Under the pieces are notes generated by a model that was given only the letters and a program-made list of their open reading frames with translations, made no database searches and was not told the DNA's origin. A stretch of 5,427 nucleotides of DNA. Origin: Ruminococcaceae bacterium FB2012 (GTDB taxonomy: Bacteria; Bacillota; Clostridia; Oscillospirales; Ruminococcaceae). Shown in pieces: positions 1 through 5,427 of this stretch. Position 1 is the stretch's first letter, and each line of letters begins with the position of its first letter. A program made the translations under genes and the position numbers. Where the stretch lies: the NCBI GenBank assembly GCA_900104495.1, contig FMXS01000042.1:1-5427 (forward strand), in the 5' to 3' direction.

Positions 1-402
1 GAGTTCTATAAGAAAATGCTTGACGGCGAGCAGATACTCATGCCGAAGCACCTGCTCATGACAATGGCGAAAAGACGTGCAGCAGACTATTACAGGAGCT
101 TCACACCGACAGAAGATCTCGATGACCACATAGCCATATGCGATGAGAAGGCTCTCAGAGAACTCGAAAATGACGACAGCTTTGAATACGAGCAGATCAT
201 GCAGCTGATAGCCGAGTCGGACGATACCGCTTACCGCATCTTTTATCTGCATTTCCATTGCGGTCACACACTTGAGAAAACAGCCCGGGAGCTTTCGATG
301 AGCGAATCTACGGTAAAGTCAAAGATCTACCGCACGATCAAAAAGCTCAGAAAACAATTAACGGAAGGTGAGGAAAATGCGTTTTTCAGACGGAGTAAAT
401 AA
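1..402 (+). CDS. ECF-type RNA polymerase sigma factor, 5'-truncated by the window edge
   Basis: The reading frame is open from the first base, so the N-terminus lies outside the window; an in-frame ATG at 16 is internal. The 133 visible codons hold the two DNA-contacting parts of a sigma-70 family ECF factor. The end of region 2, around codons 15-33, carries LLMTMAKRRAADYYRS, the typical helix that reads the -10 element. Region 4, around codons 70-120, contains a helix-turn-helix (TLEKTARELSMSESTVKSKI) followed by a basic helix (YRTIKKLRKQL) that would read the -35 element. Between them is an acidic linker, as in other ECF factors. What is missing corresponds to sigma regions 2.1-2.3. Role: it would direct core RNA polymerase to a small regulon, often including its own operon. 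The next gene overlaps its 3' end and looks like its anti-sigma factor. The family call is solid; the ECF subgroup and the target promoters are unknown. Confidence 0.9.
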   Translation, partial: EFYKKMLDGEQILMPKHLLMTMAKRRAADYYRSFTPTEDLDDHIAICDEKALRELENDDSFEYEQIMQLIAESDDTAYRIFYLHFHCGHTLEKTARELSMSESTVKSKIYRTIKKLRKQLTEGEENAFFRRSK

Positions 403-1351
403 ATACCATAACGAAAAGAAAGAAAGCATATTAAACTCTGTTCTTAACAGTGCGCAAGCGCTTCCTTCCGGCGAAGAAGACAGAGAGGGGATCATTATGT
501 CAACAAACAAAAACAGATCAGGCGCAGCAATGGTAAAAACAAATAAAAGCGGTATAATCGCCGCAGCGATCGCGATACTGATGCTCGGAGGAGCAGTAAC
601 ATTCTTTGCCACAAGAGAAAAAAACGGCGGCACAGAGATAAAAACATCCCCCGGCGGTCAGCCCGGTATTTCCGCGGTGACAGATGATGACAGCAAAACG
701 GATGAAAGCAAAACGGATGAAAGCAAAACGGATGACAGCAAAACAAATGACAGCTCAGAAAAGCCTGACCCGGTCGTTTCGGCAACTGACGACGGGGCTT
801 ATCCCACAACATCGCCCGCAGCAGTTATCGCACCCGATGACAAGGGAACGATCGAGAACGGTTTTGAAGGCTATAACATCGAGGTCAAGTATCTTTTGGA
901 GGACCTCTGGAAAGGGCTCGATGATTATGCACAGCATTCCTACGGCATAGTTGTCGACGTGTCCGCAAAGGACGGATATGAGCTTCCCTGGGCTGACGAG
1001 GAACCGAAAAAGTTCTCGCACTTCGGCGAGGTTTGGATCGACGACGGTCACACCGGGTATTTCCATATCATGAAAGCCGACGCGGTCGTCAGCTACGGCT
1101 ATAAGACTCAGGACGAGGAAGGCCAGGACGTTCTGAGATTCCTGATCGTCGGAGAGGTCGAAGACGGCGTTGAGCTAGACAAGGACGCAAAGATCTCCTT
1201 CGGTATCAATGTTGTTTACTGGGGAGTCGGTGATCTCTCCAGCACAGAAGGCCGTTTCACAGCCTCCGAGACCTTTGACAAGGCAAGAACTCTTGATCTT
1301 GCCCTGATGATACCCTATCAGAAGGAATCAGCAGATAAGACCGAAGAATAA
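377..1351 (+). CDS. Probable membrane-anchored anti-sigma factor with external C-terminal domain
   Basis: A 324-residue single-pass membrane protein. Residues 1-57 are hydrophilic and presumably cytoplasmic, residues 58-77 form a transmembrane helix (SGIIAAAIAILMLGGAVTFF), then comes an acidic linker with a four-fold SKTD repeat (about 105-125), and from about 155 to 315 a probably beta-rich external domain. This order, directly behind an ECF sigma gene, is that of a clostridial anti-sigma factor, and the external part is reminiscent of DUF4179-type proteins. No zinc-binding HxxxCxxC anti-sigma motif is visible. The ATG at 377 is chosen because GGAAGG (363-368) and GGTGAGG precede it and because it overlaps the sigma gene by 26 nt, suggesting translational coupling. 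Alternatives are GTG at 368 and ATG at 497; the latter has its own good RBS (AGAGGGG, 484-490) and would remove most of the cytoplasmic part. The anti-sigma role is inferred from layout and position and is not shown by a recognised binding domain. Confidence 0.8.
   Translation: MRFSDGVNKYHNEKKESILNSVLNSAQALPSGEEDREGIIMSTNKNRSGAAMVKTNKSGIIAAAIAILMLGGAVTFFATREKNGGTEIKTSPGGQPGISAVTDDDSKTDESKTDESKTDDSKTNDSSEKPDPVVSATDDGAYPTTSPAAVIAPDDKGTIENGFEGYNIEVKYLLEDLWKGLDDYAQHSYGIVVDVSAKDGYELPWADEEPKKFSHFGEVWIDDGHTGYFHIMKADAVVSYGYKTQDEEGQDVLRFLIVGEVEDGVELDKDAKISFGINVVYWGVGDLSSTEGRFTASETFDKARTLDLALMIPYQKESADKTEE
689..748 (+). repeat. Four tandem 15-bp units encoding (D/E)SKT(D/N)
   Basis: Four consecutive 15-bp units begin at 689, 704, 719 and 734. 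Units 2 and 3 are identical (gaaagcaaaacggat); units 1 and 4 differ at one and three positions, and a partial fifth unit (gacagc) follows. The period is a whole number of codons, so copy-number change would keep frame. In the protein it gives DSKTD-ESKTD-ESKTD-DSKTN just outside the membrane helix, a flexible charged spacer between the membrane and the external domain of the putative anti-sigma factor. Confidence 0.95.
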
Positions 1352-1365
1352 AGAACGGGAAATGT

Positions 1366-3414
1366 ATGAAGAAACGATATCTGGCTTTAATATCTGTGCT
1401 GATGATGCTTGCCGCAGGCACATCCTGCGCCTCAGATGACAGCTCCGGCTCTTCCGGGGAAGCATCCTCAGCTGCGGAGACCGCAGCTTCAACGGCGGGA
1501 ACCGACGCGGTTTCCGCCGAAACTGACGCGGTCCCCGCTGTTACCGCAGAAAAAGCCACCGGGTCCGAGGCTTCCGGACCGCCTGCTATGGAGCAGGCCT
1601 ATAAGGTGCTTGACTGTCTTGAAGCCGAAGGCACGCCCATGTATATCCGTTCCTGCGGGAACATTGCGGTGGTGCAGTGCAGCTCTGCGGATGAGAACGA
1701 CAAGCTCGTGGTGAGATACTATGTCGTGGATGCGGTGAACGACAAGCTGCTGCGCACGATAGAAAACTGCGGGCCACTTGAGCTGCTTCTCGGGATAGAT
1801 GCTGAAGGCACCGTGACTGCCCAGGATACGACGGAAGATACACAAACGCTCATATACTACAAGCCGGACGGTTCGCGCACAGTGAAAGAGCAGGAGGACA
1901 TCATTTCTCGTATGGAATGTGATGCCTCGGGGCAGCTTTACGGGCTCGACAAAGGAGTTATCGGGATAAACTCTGACGGCAGCAGGCAGGTCATATTAGA
2001 CAACGAAGAGACAGAGGGCGTTGAGTTTTACGATGCTGCGAGAAGCATAGCCGTGGCTGATTACTGTAACGGGAGCTTTACAGTCAGAAAAAGACTGGTG
2101 CTTGTCGATACCTCCACAGGCAGCGAGATAGCAGACCTGGGGCCCGCCTCAGATGCAGCCGTGAGCAATGCAGGTGACTATATTGCCGTCACCGGCACAT
2201 CAGATCAGGACAGCAGCGAAACTGTATGCTCTGTATTTGAGAAGGAGACCGGCAGGCTGTCAGGCGCCTATTCCTTAAAGGACAGGAATACAGACTACAG
2301 CTTTTATGCCGGCAGCAGTTATGGTATCGCCGCCGAGAGATCTGACGGCAGCGATTCATTCGCCTTCGATTTCCTGCGGGTTTCAGACGGAGCCGCAGGG
2401 AGGATATCTGCCGACATCCCAAATGCAATGCGGGCAGTAAGCACGGGTATCACTGCCGCTGACAGGTTCATCAGCGCTGTTGTCATCGGAGGATCCGAAA
2501 ACGGTAAGCTAAGGTTCAGACTTGTAATGACCGATCCGGGACAGGTAAGCTTCGGCGGCTCACTCGGCAAAGCCGACCCTCCCGTATATCCCAAAGAAAA
2601 GGATTATAAGTGCGGAGAAGAGTATAAGGAGCTCCGGGCCGAAGCGGACAGGATAGAGGAAAAATACGGTGTAAGGATACTCGTGGGCGATGAGGTGCTG
2701 GATATCGAGGATGTCAGCGATCTGTACGGGGTCGTCTCCGATGAGAGCGGCAGCGCTTCAAATTACGCTTATGAATCTTCTGAAAGCGCTTTGGAAACTA
2801 TAGACAGTATGTTTGCCAAATACCCCGAAGGCTTCTTTGAAAAGTTTAAGAGGAACGGCAAGGGCGGCCTTTGCATAGCACTTTGCGATTCCTTCACGAA
2901 CAAGCTCACTGGGGACGGATTCTATCCGGGAGGCCTAACGATGTCCTTCGGTGCCTGGGAGATCATAGCCATGGCCTCGGTAGAATTGGACAGTCAGACA
3001 GGCAATATCATCCATCACGAGATGTTCCATGCGGTGGAGGATATAGTCAGCCGCAAGCTGAGCAGCATAAAGGCAGCCGAATGGAATGCTCTGAACCCAG
3101 TGGACTTCTCCTACACGGGAGATCTTGATGAGTACAGCGACGGCAATACGGAGAACGATCATATTTACGGCGATGACGATGATCCTTACTTCTGCTCTGA
3201 TTACAGCAAGGTGACTGCTCTGGAGGACAGAGCCACGCTGATCGAGGAACTTTTCAAAGATGCCAATTCTGCTTCGTCCGATGATATGACCTATATCGAG
3301 GACGTTCAGACAAAATGCCCGCATCTGAGAGCAAAGTACGAATATCTTGCCAAATGGGTATCGCGGCTTTACGGCTATGTTTACTGGGAGAAGATGCTGG
3401 GTACCAAGCTGTAA
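1366..3414 (+). CDS. Lipoprotein with beta-propeller-like region and C-terminal zinc metallopeptidase domain
   Basis: A 682-residue predicted lipoprotein. Residues 1-20 form a signal peptide (KKR, then a hydrophobic core) ending at a lipobox-like GTSC with Cys21 as the lipidated residue; Gly at -3 is unusual but tolerated. Residues 22-75 are an Ala/Ser/Thr/Glu-rich linker. Residues about 80-400 show repeated short beta-strand segments with turns such as DAEG, PDGS and NSDGS, as in WD40/PQQ-like propellers; this is a pattern-level call. Residues about 413-682 form the peptidase domain: HEMFH has His551 and His555 as zinc ligands and Glu552 as catalytic base. About 65 residues later F609-x-S-x-Y613 and E620-D621-x-A623 supply a likely third ligand, Glu620, as in gluzincin-like lipoproteins. 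The gene starts 14 nt after the putative anti-sigma gene with a weak RBS (cggga), so it is probably in the same operon. Substrate unknown; it may cleave a surface protein or peptide, conceivably its operon partner. Confidence 0.85.
   Translation: MKKRYLALISVLMMLAAGTSCASDDSSGSSGEASSAAETAASTAGTDAVSAETDAVPAVTAEKATGSEASGPPAMEQAYKVLDCLEAEGTPMYIRSCGNIAVVQCSSADENDKLVVRYYVVDAVNDKLLRTIENCGPLELLLGIDAEGTVTAQDTTEDTQTLIYYKPDGSRTVKEQEDIISRMECDASGQLYGLDKGVIGINSDGSRQVILDNEETEGVEFYDAARSIAVADYCNGSFTVRKRLVLVDTSTGSEIADLGPASDAAVSNAGDYIAVTGTSDQDSSETVCSVFEKETGRLSGAYSLKDRNTDYSFYAGSSYGIAAERSDGSDSFAFDFLRVSDGAAGRISADIPNAMRAVSTGITAADRFISAVVIGGSENGKLRFRLVMTDPGQVSFGGSLGKADPPVYPKEKDYKCGEEYKELRAEADRIEEKYGVRILVGDEVLDIEDVSDLYGVVSDESGSASNYAYESSESALETIDSMFAKYPEGFFEKFKRNGKGGLCIALCDSFTNKLTGDGFYPGGLTMSFGAWEIIAMASVELDSQTGNIIHHEMFHAVEDIVSRKLSSIKAAEWNALNPVDFSYTGDLDEYSDGNTENDHIYGDDDDPYFCSDYSKVTALEDRATLIEELFKDANSASSDDMTYIEDVQTKCPHLRAKYEYLAKWVSRLYGYVYWEKMLGTKL
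1501..1538 (+). repeat. Imperfect 21-bp direct repeat in the lipoprotein linker
   Basis: accgacgcggtttccgc (1501-1517) recurs as actgacgcggtccccgc (1522-1538), three mismatches in 17, with a 21-bp period that keeps the reading frame. It encodes TDAVSAE followed by TDAVPAV within the low-complexity tether after the lipidated cysteine. It is probably a small duplication in a tolerant linker. Confidence 0.7.
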
Positions 3415-3529
3415 GGCAGCAGGGAAAACTGCACTTACGAACCGCAGCCAAATATCATATATGTCACGCAGACCGAGTAAGATCGTGCATTTTCAAATGT
3501 CATCTTTTTTGCTTCGGAGTCACAGAAAC

Positions 3530-3562
3530 GCCCTCGCCGCTGCCGCGCCGGGGGCCATTTTA
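3530..3562 (+). terminator. Weak candidate terminator downstream of the three-gene operon
   Basis: GCCCTCG (3530-3536) can pair with CGGGGGC (3549-3555) with one T-G wobble and a 12-nt GC-rich loop, followed by cattttat. The loop is long, the T-run has only four bases and the site is 115 nt beyond the lipoprotein stop, so this is a poor intrinsic terminator. It is the best candidate found in the 3415-3602 gap, which otherwise shows no gene. Confidence 0.3.
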
Positions 3563-3602
3563 TGCGGTAACAGAAAGTTTACATAAAGCTGCGGCCGCCG
3601 GA

Positions 3603-3631
3603 TTGAAAGAACGGGGGATCTGTGGTATTAT
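3603..3631 (+). promoter_or_regulatory. Sigma-A type promoter for the two-helix membrane protein gene
   Basis: TTGAAA (3603-3608) and TATTAT (3626-3631) are separated by exactly 17 bp, with an AT-rich stretch continuing past the -10. Transcription would start near 3638, giving a leader of about 46 nt before the ATG at 3684. It shows that the following gene is transcribed separately from the upstream operon. Confidence 0.72.
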
Positions 3632-3666
3632 ATAAATTGGCTTATCGTAAAGGAATACGTTGTTAC

Positions 3667-3674
3667 AGGAGGTG
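3667..3674 (+). promoter_or_regulatory. Strong ribosome binding site that fixes the start at 3684
   Basis: AGGAGGTG is a full match to the anti-Shine-Dalgarno sequence and lies 9 nt before the ATG at 3684. It rules against the in-frame TTG at 3660, which would place this RBS inside the coding region. Confidence 0.85.
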
Positions 3675-3683
3675 CCAGCGCTG

Positions 3684-4289
3684 ATGTCACAACCAGATCA
3701 GCAATTCTATGCTGCCGGGGGAATGAACGAGCAGCAGCTTGGGCAGATCAGTAACGCCTTATACAGCTACTGTCGGGTGATGCGTGTGCCTAAGCTGGGA
3801 GCGATCCCCGTTGTGGTCACTGTTCTTGAGGGTCTGTCAATAGCTCTTATCCTTTTTGCTCTCGGGGAGGAACTTTCGACGGCTTTGCTTATAGGCGCCC
3901 CCGTAAGTGCTGTGTTTGCTATTCTTTGCGTGATCCTTTACAGGTTCCGCTCGGGAGCCTCAAAAAGGCTCAACGCCTACCTTGCCGCAGACGGCGGGCA
4001 GAGAATGTATATGGACTTTGCCGCGGCTCAGCCCTATGCGGACGATCAGTTCAGGGTCGGCAGATTTTTTTTATTTATCAAAAACGGAGCTGTGGTCAGG
4101 CTTGACAGCATTGCCGATGTAGTAAGGGTAATAAGTCATTACCGTATGGTCCCGACGGGTGTGTTTTTGAGCGTTAAGGTCAAAGATGAGAACGGCAGTA
4201 TGGCCTGCCCGCTTTGCAAGGTGCATTTGATGAAAGCCGAGGCAGAGATCTTTGAGATCCGTAATGTATTGCTGCAAAGGCCTTGGTAA
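3684..4289 (+). CDS. Two-helix membrane protein with cytoplasmic domain, function unknown
   Basis: A 201-residue protein I cannot assign to a named family. Residues 1-38 are polar and rich in Gln at the start. Two hydrophobic helices lie at about 40-60 (AIPVVVTVLEGLSIALILFAL) and 66-86 (TALLIGAPVSAVFAILCVILY), separated by a short GEELS turn and followed by basic RFRSGASKR, which favours a helical hairpin with both ends in the cytoplasm. Residues about 105-200 form a soluble domain with alternating beta-strand patterns (FRVGRFFLFIKNGAVVRLDSI, VFLSVKVKDENGSMACPLCKV) and a final helix, an outline similar to PH-like domains fused to paired membrane helices in clostridia. Cys175 and Cys178 form a CPLC motif. 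The gene has its own promoter, a full-strength RBS and a strong terminator, so it is a monocistronic unit. Its link to the neighbours is unknown. Confidence 0.75.
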   Translation: MSQPDQQFYAAGGMNEQQLGQISNALYSYCRVMRVPKLGAIPVVVTVLEGLSIALILFALGEELSTALLIGAPVSAVFAILCVILYRFRSGASKRLNAYLAADGGQRMYMDFAAAQPYADDQFRVGRFFLFIKNGAVVRLDSIADVVRVISHYRMVPTGVFLSVKVKDENGSMACPLCKVHLMKAEAEIFEIRNVLLQRPW

Positions 4290-4344
4290 GTATGAACGCC
4301 GGAACATAATACCGAAATACGATTTGATACGGCTGACAAGGATC

Positions 4345-4368
4345 AAGGACCTTAACGGGTCCTTTTTT
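4345..4368 (+). terminator. Intrinsic terminator of the two-helix membrane protein gene
   Basis: AAGGACC (4345-4351) pairs perfectly with GGTCCTT (4358-4364) around a 6-nt loop, and a run of six T at 4363-4368 continues from the right arm. It sits 55 nt beyond the stop at 4289 and has the form of a classic Rho-independent terminator on the + strand. Confidence 0.88.
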
Positions 4369-4504
4369 CGTGCTGAAAATATCGGTAAAAAGAATTGGGA
4401 TCGGATCCAACGCACTTGTAAATCCAAGCAAAATAGCCGATCGGCAGGGAACGAGCGCAGCTGACTGTGATATCCTGTGATATAAAACGAACGGGCAGAA
4501 GTAC

Positions 4505-4543
4505 AAAAAAGCCGCCCGAGGCTCAAGTGAGATCTCGGGCGGT
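4505..4543 (-). terminator. Intrinsic terminator of the wall-anchored protein gene
   Basis: On the - strand, CCGCCCGAG (4542-4534) pairs perfectly with CTCGGGCGG (4520-4512), a 9-bp GC-rich stem around a 13-nt loop, and is followed by six T (the A-run at 4510-4505). It lies about 50 nt past the stop codon of the - strand gene and is oriented correctly to end its transcript. Confidence 0.87.
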
Positions 4544-4571
4544 CAGTTTGATTTTATCGCGGGATTTTTCC

Positions 4572-4605
4572 CCGGAAAGATAAGTGTTTTGCACTTATTT
4601 TCCGG
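4572..4605 (-). other. Long stem-loop spanning the stop codon of the wall-anchored protein gene
   Basis: ccggaaagataagtg (4572-4586) and cacttattttccgg (4592-4605) form a 14-bp stem with a single bulged base (4579) and a 5-nt loop. The TAA stop (4597-4595) and the two preceding codons lie inside one arm. No T-tract follows on the - strand, so it is not a standard terminator. It may stabilise the mRNA 3' end upstream of the real terminator. Confidence 0.65.
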
Positions 4606-5365
4606 ATCTTCTCTTTTTTCCGGAAAGGAGTATACACAGTATGCCGATCACGGAAACTGCCGCCGCGGCAGACCAAAGAACTTTGCTGCCGGTATTCGGG
4701 TTTTCCGTACCGTCAGCGGAGTTTTTCTTCCAGTGCGCCTTGAAGGTGCGGTCGCCTGTTACGGTGTAGCTTTCACCTGCCTTGTACTCGGAGCCCTCCC
4801 AGTATTCAAAGGTATAGCCTTCTCTTTCGGGCTTGGGAAGAATGATAGTCGAACCTGCTTCTGCCTCTACGGTCACCGTGCCTGTCTTGCCGTCCAGCGT
4901 TCCGCCGTTCAGATCAAAGGTGATCTTGTATTTTGCCGCAGGCTCAGAGTTCTTTGTCCATTTGGCATACACGGTAATGTCCGCCGTGACGGGAGCGTCG
5001 AAACCGTACTCTGCCGTCAGTTCGGCATCACTGTACCAGCCGTTGAAGGTGCAGCCGTCTTTTATCGGGTCGGCAGGCTTTACAGCCTTTTCGCCTTCGC
5101 GGACCTTCTGAGCGGCAACAGCGGAGCCGCCGTTTGTCTCGAATGTAACGGTGAATACCTTGGTCTCACCCTCCGTTACCGTCAGATGAAGCGGAAGTCC
5201 CTCTGACCATTCGCCGTTCAGGAACGAGCGTATGCGGAAGTAATATGTGCCGGGCTCAAGGTATATGGGCTCGGTATACTTGATCGGAGCAGGATCAAAC
5301 CTCGGACATACGCCGTTGGTGGTGTACCATATCGGTGCTGTTGACAAACCCACTAAATTTCTCAA
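4595..5365 (-). CDS. C-terminal part of a sortase-anchored surface protein with two InlB B-repeats; 5' end abnormal
   Basis: The 256 residues counted from a TTG at 5365 are clearly the C-terminal part of a wall-attached protein. Residues about 6-60 (PIWYTTNG...PIKYTEPIYLEPGTYYFRIRSF) resemble a chitobiase-C/Fn3-associated beta module whose first strands are missing. Residues 71-138 and 146-213 are two Listeria-Bacteroides (InlB B) repeats, each with TF.. NGG near the start and GW/YW then AKW/AHW near the end. NPNTG (222-226), a hydrophobic segment (229-248) and a basic tail (KKRRSGK) form a sortase signal of NPxTG type, so the product would be attached to the cell wall and probably serve adhesion or substrate binding. 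There is no signal peptide and no RBS before the TTG. The frame stays open to the window edge but codes atypically there, and a terminator-like hairpin lies just upstream. It could be a broken gene, a frameshifted gene or an assembly junction. Confidence 0.78.
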   Translation of the reverse strand: MRNLVGLSTAPIWYTTNGVCPRFDPAPIKYTEPIYLEPGTYYFRIRSFLNGEWSEGLPLHLTVTEGETKVFTVTFETNGGSAVAAQKVREGEKAVKPADPIKDGCTFNGWYSDAELTAEYGFDAPVTADITVYAKWTKNSEPAAKYKITFDLNGGTLDGKTGTVTVEAEAGSTIILPKPEREGYTFEYWEGSEYKAGESYTVTGDRTFKAHWKKNSADGTENPNTGSKVLWSAAAAVSVIGILCILLSGKKRRSGK

Positions 5366-5394
5366 AAAAATACAGCCCGGAAGTCCTCCGGGCT
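5364..5394 (-). terminator. Terminator-like hairpin directly upstream of the truncated surface-protein frame
   Basis: On the - strand AGCCCGGA (5394-5387) pairs perfectly with TCCGGGCT (5381-5374) around a 5-nt loop, and GTA then seven T (5370-5364) follow. By form this is a good intrinsic terminator for whatever is transcribed from beyond the right edge. It lies exactly where the missing N-terminal coding region of the wall-anchored protein would be expected. Confidence 0.75.
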
Positions 5395-5427
5395 GAAAAC
5401 ATCGAATATATCGTCTGCAAAAGCTCC

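Larger units (their letters stand above)
4290..4594. other. Convergent intergenic region with back-to-back terminators
   Basis: This 305-nt gap separates two convergent genes. It holds the + strand terminator (4345-4368), the - strand terminator (4505-4543) and the left arm of the hairpin that spans the stop of the right-hand gene. Between them are a perfect 10-bp palindrome, gccgatcggc (4436-4445), and a 9-bp direct repeat, ctgtgatat, at 4465-4473 and 4475-4483. No coding signal or RNA gene is visible. Confidence 0.7.

Noticed and set aside
684..950. Frame-shifted + strand reading of the SKTD repeat region, giving KRMKA repeats
   Set aside because: It is an overlapping frame of the tandem repeat inside the anti-sigma candidate; the repetition is inherited from the DNA repeat and there is no independent RBS.
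3315..3635. Possible small gene bridging the end of the lipoprotein gene and the next promoter
   Set aside because: It begins inside the lipoprotein gene in another frame, has no RBS, and runs through the promoter of the next gene; the translation is low in protein-like features.
4252..4464. Short + strand frame after the two-helix membrane protein gene
   Set aside because: It runs through a clear intrinsic terminator and overlaps the end of the preceding gene in another frame, with no RBS or protein-like composition.
4436..4483. Palindrome gccgatcggc and the ctgtgatat direct repeat as an operator or CRISPR-like array
   Set aside because: There is one short palindrome and only two 9-bp repeat copies, both between convergent terminators and far from any promoter; this is likely chance.
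4589..5206. Long + strand open frame of about 205 codons opposite the wall-anchored gene
   Set aside because: It lies antisense to a frame with two recognisable B-repeats and a sorting signal. Its own translation shows no domain pattern and there is no RBS.
5341..5370. TTGACA on the + strand at 5341-5346 as a promoter -35 element
   Set aside because: At the right distance (from about 5364) there is only an A-run and no -10-like TATAAT. The sequence is also part of the - strand coding frame.

Overview
The window looks like chromosomal DNA from a Gram-positive gut or rumen Firmicute, probably a Ruminococcus-like member of the Oscillospiraceae. The reasons are an AGGAGGTG ribosome binding site, short intrinsic terminators with T-tracts, a lipobox lipoprotein, InlB-type B-repeats with a C-terminal sortase signal, and acidic Ser/Thr/Asp-rich extracytoplasmic linkers. 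The genus is an inference from style; no rRNA or housekeeping gene is present to confirm it.

Left block (1-3414, + strand): three tightly packed genes that look like one operon. The first is the 3' part of an ECF-type sigma factor, whose N-terminus lies outside the window. The second overlaps it by 26 nt and encodes a single-pass membrane protein with a short cytoplasmic N-terminus, a repetitive acidic linker and an external C-terminal domain, the layout of a cognate anti-sigma factor. The third starts 14 nt later and encodes a 682-residue lipoprotein that joins a probable beta-propeller to a C-terminal zinc-metallopeptidase domain (HEMFH, with a downstream ED..A motif). Together they suggest an envelope-sensing or surface-remodelling unit: sigma factor, membrane regulator and a surface-anchored peptidase.

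Middle block (3415-4368, + strand): an intergenic stretch with one weak hairpin, then a good sigma-A promoter and a strong RBS driving a stand-alone 201-residue protein with two membrane helices and a cytoplasmic domain of unknown function. A clear intrinsic terminator follows.

Right block (4505-5427, - strand): a convergent gene encoding the C-terminal part of a wall-anchored surface protein: a chitobiase/Fn3-associated-like module, two InlB B-repeats, an NPNTG sorting motif, a membrane segment and a basic tail. It has its own - strand terminator and a second strong hairpin across its stop codon. Its 5' end is anomalous. It has no signal peptide or convincing start, and a terminator-like hairpin with a 7-T tract lies directly at the point where the upstream part should be. 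This suggests a truncation, a frameshift in the homopolymer, or a junction near a contig end.
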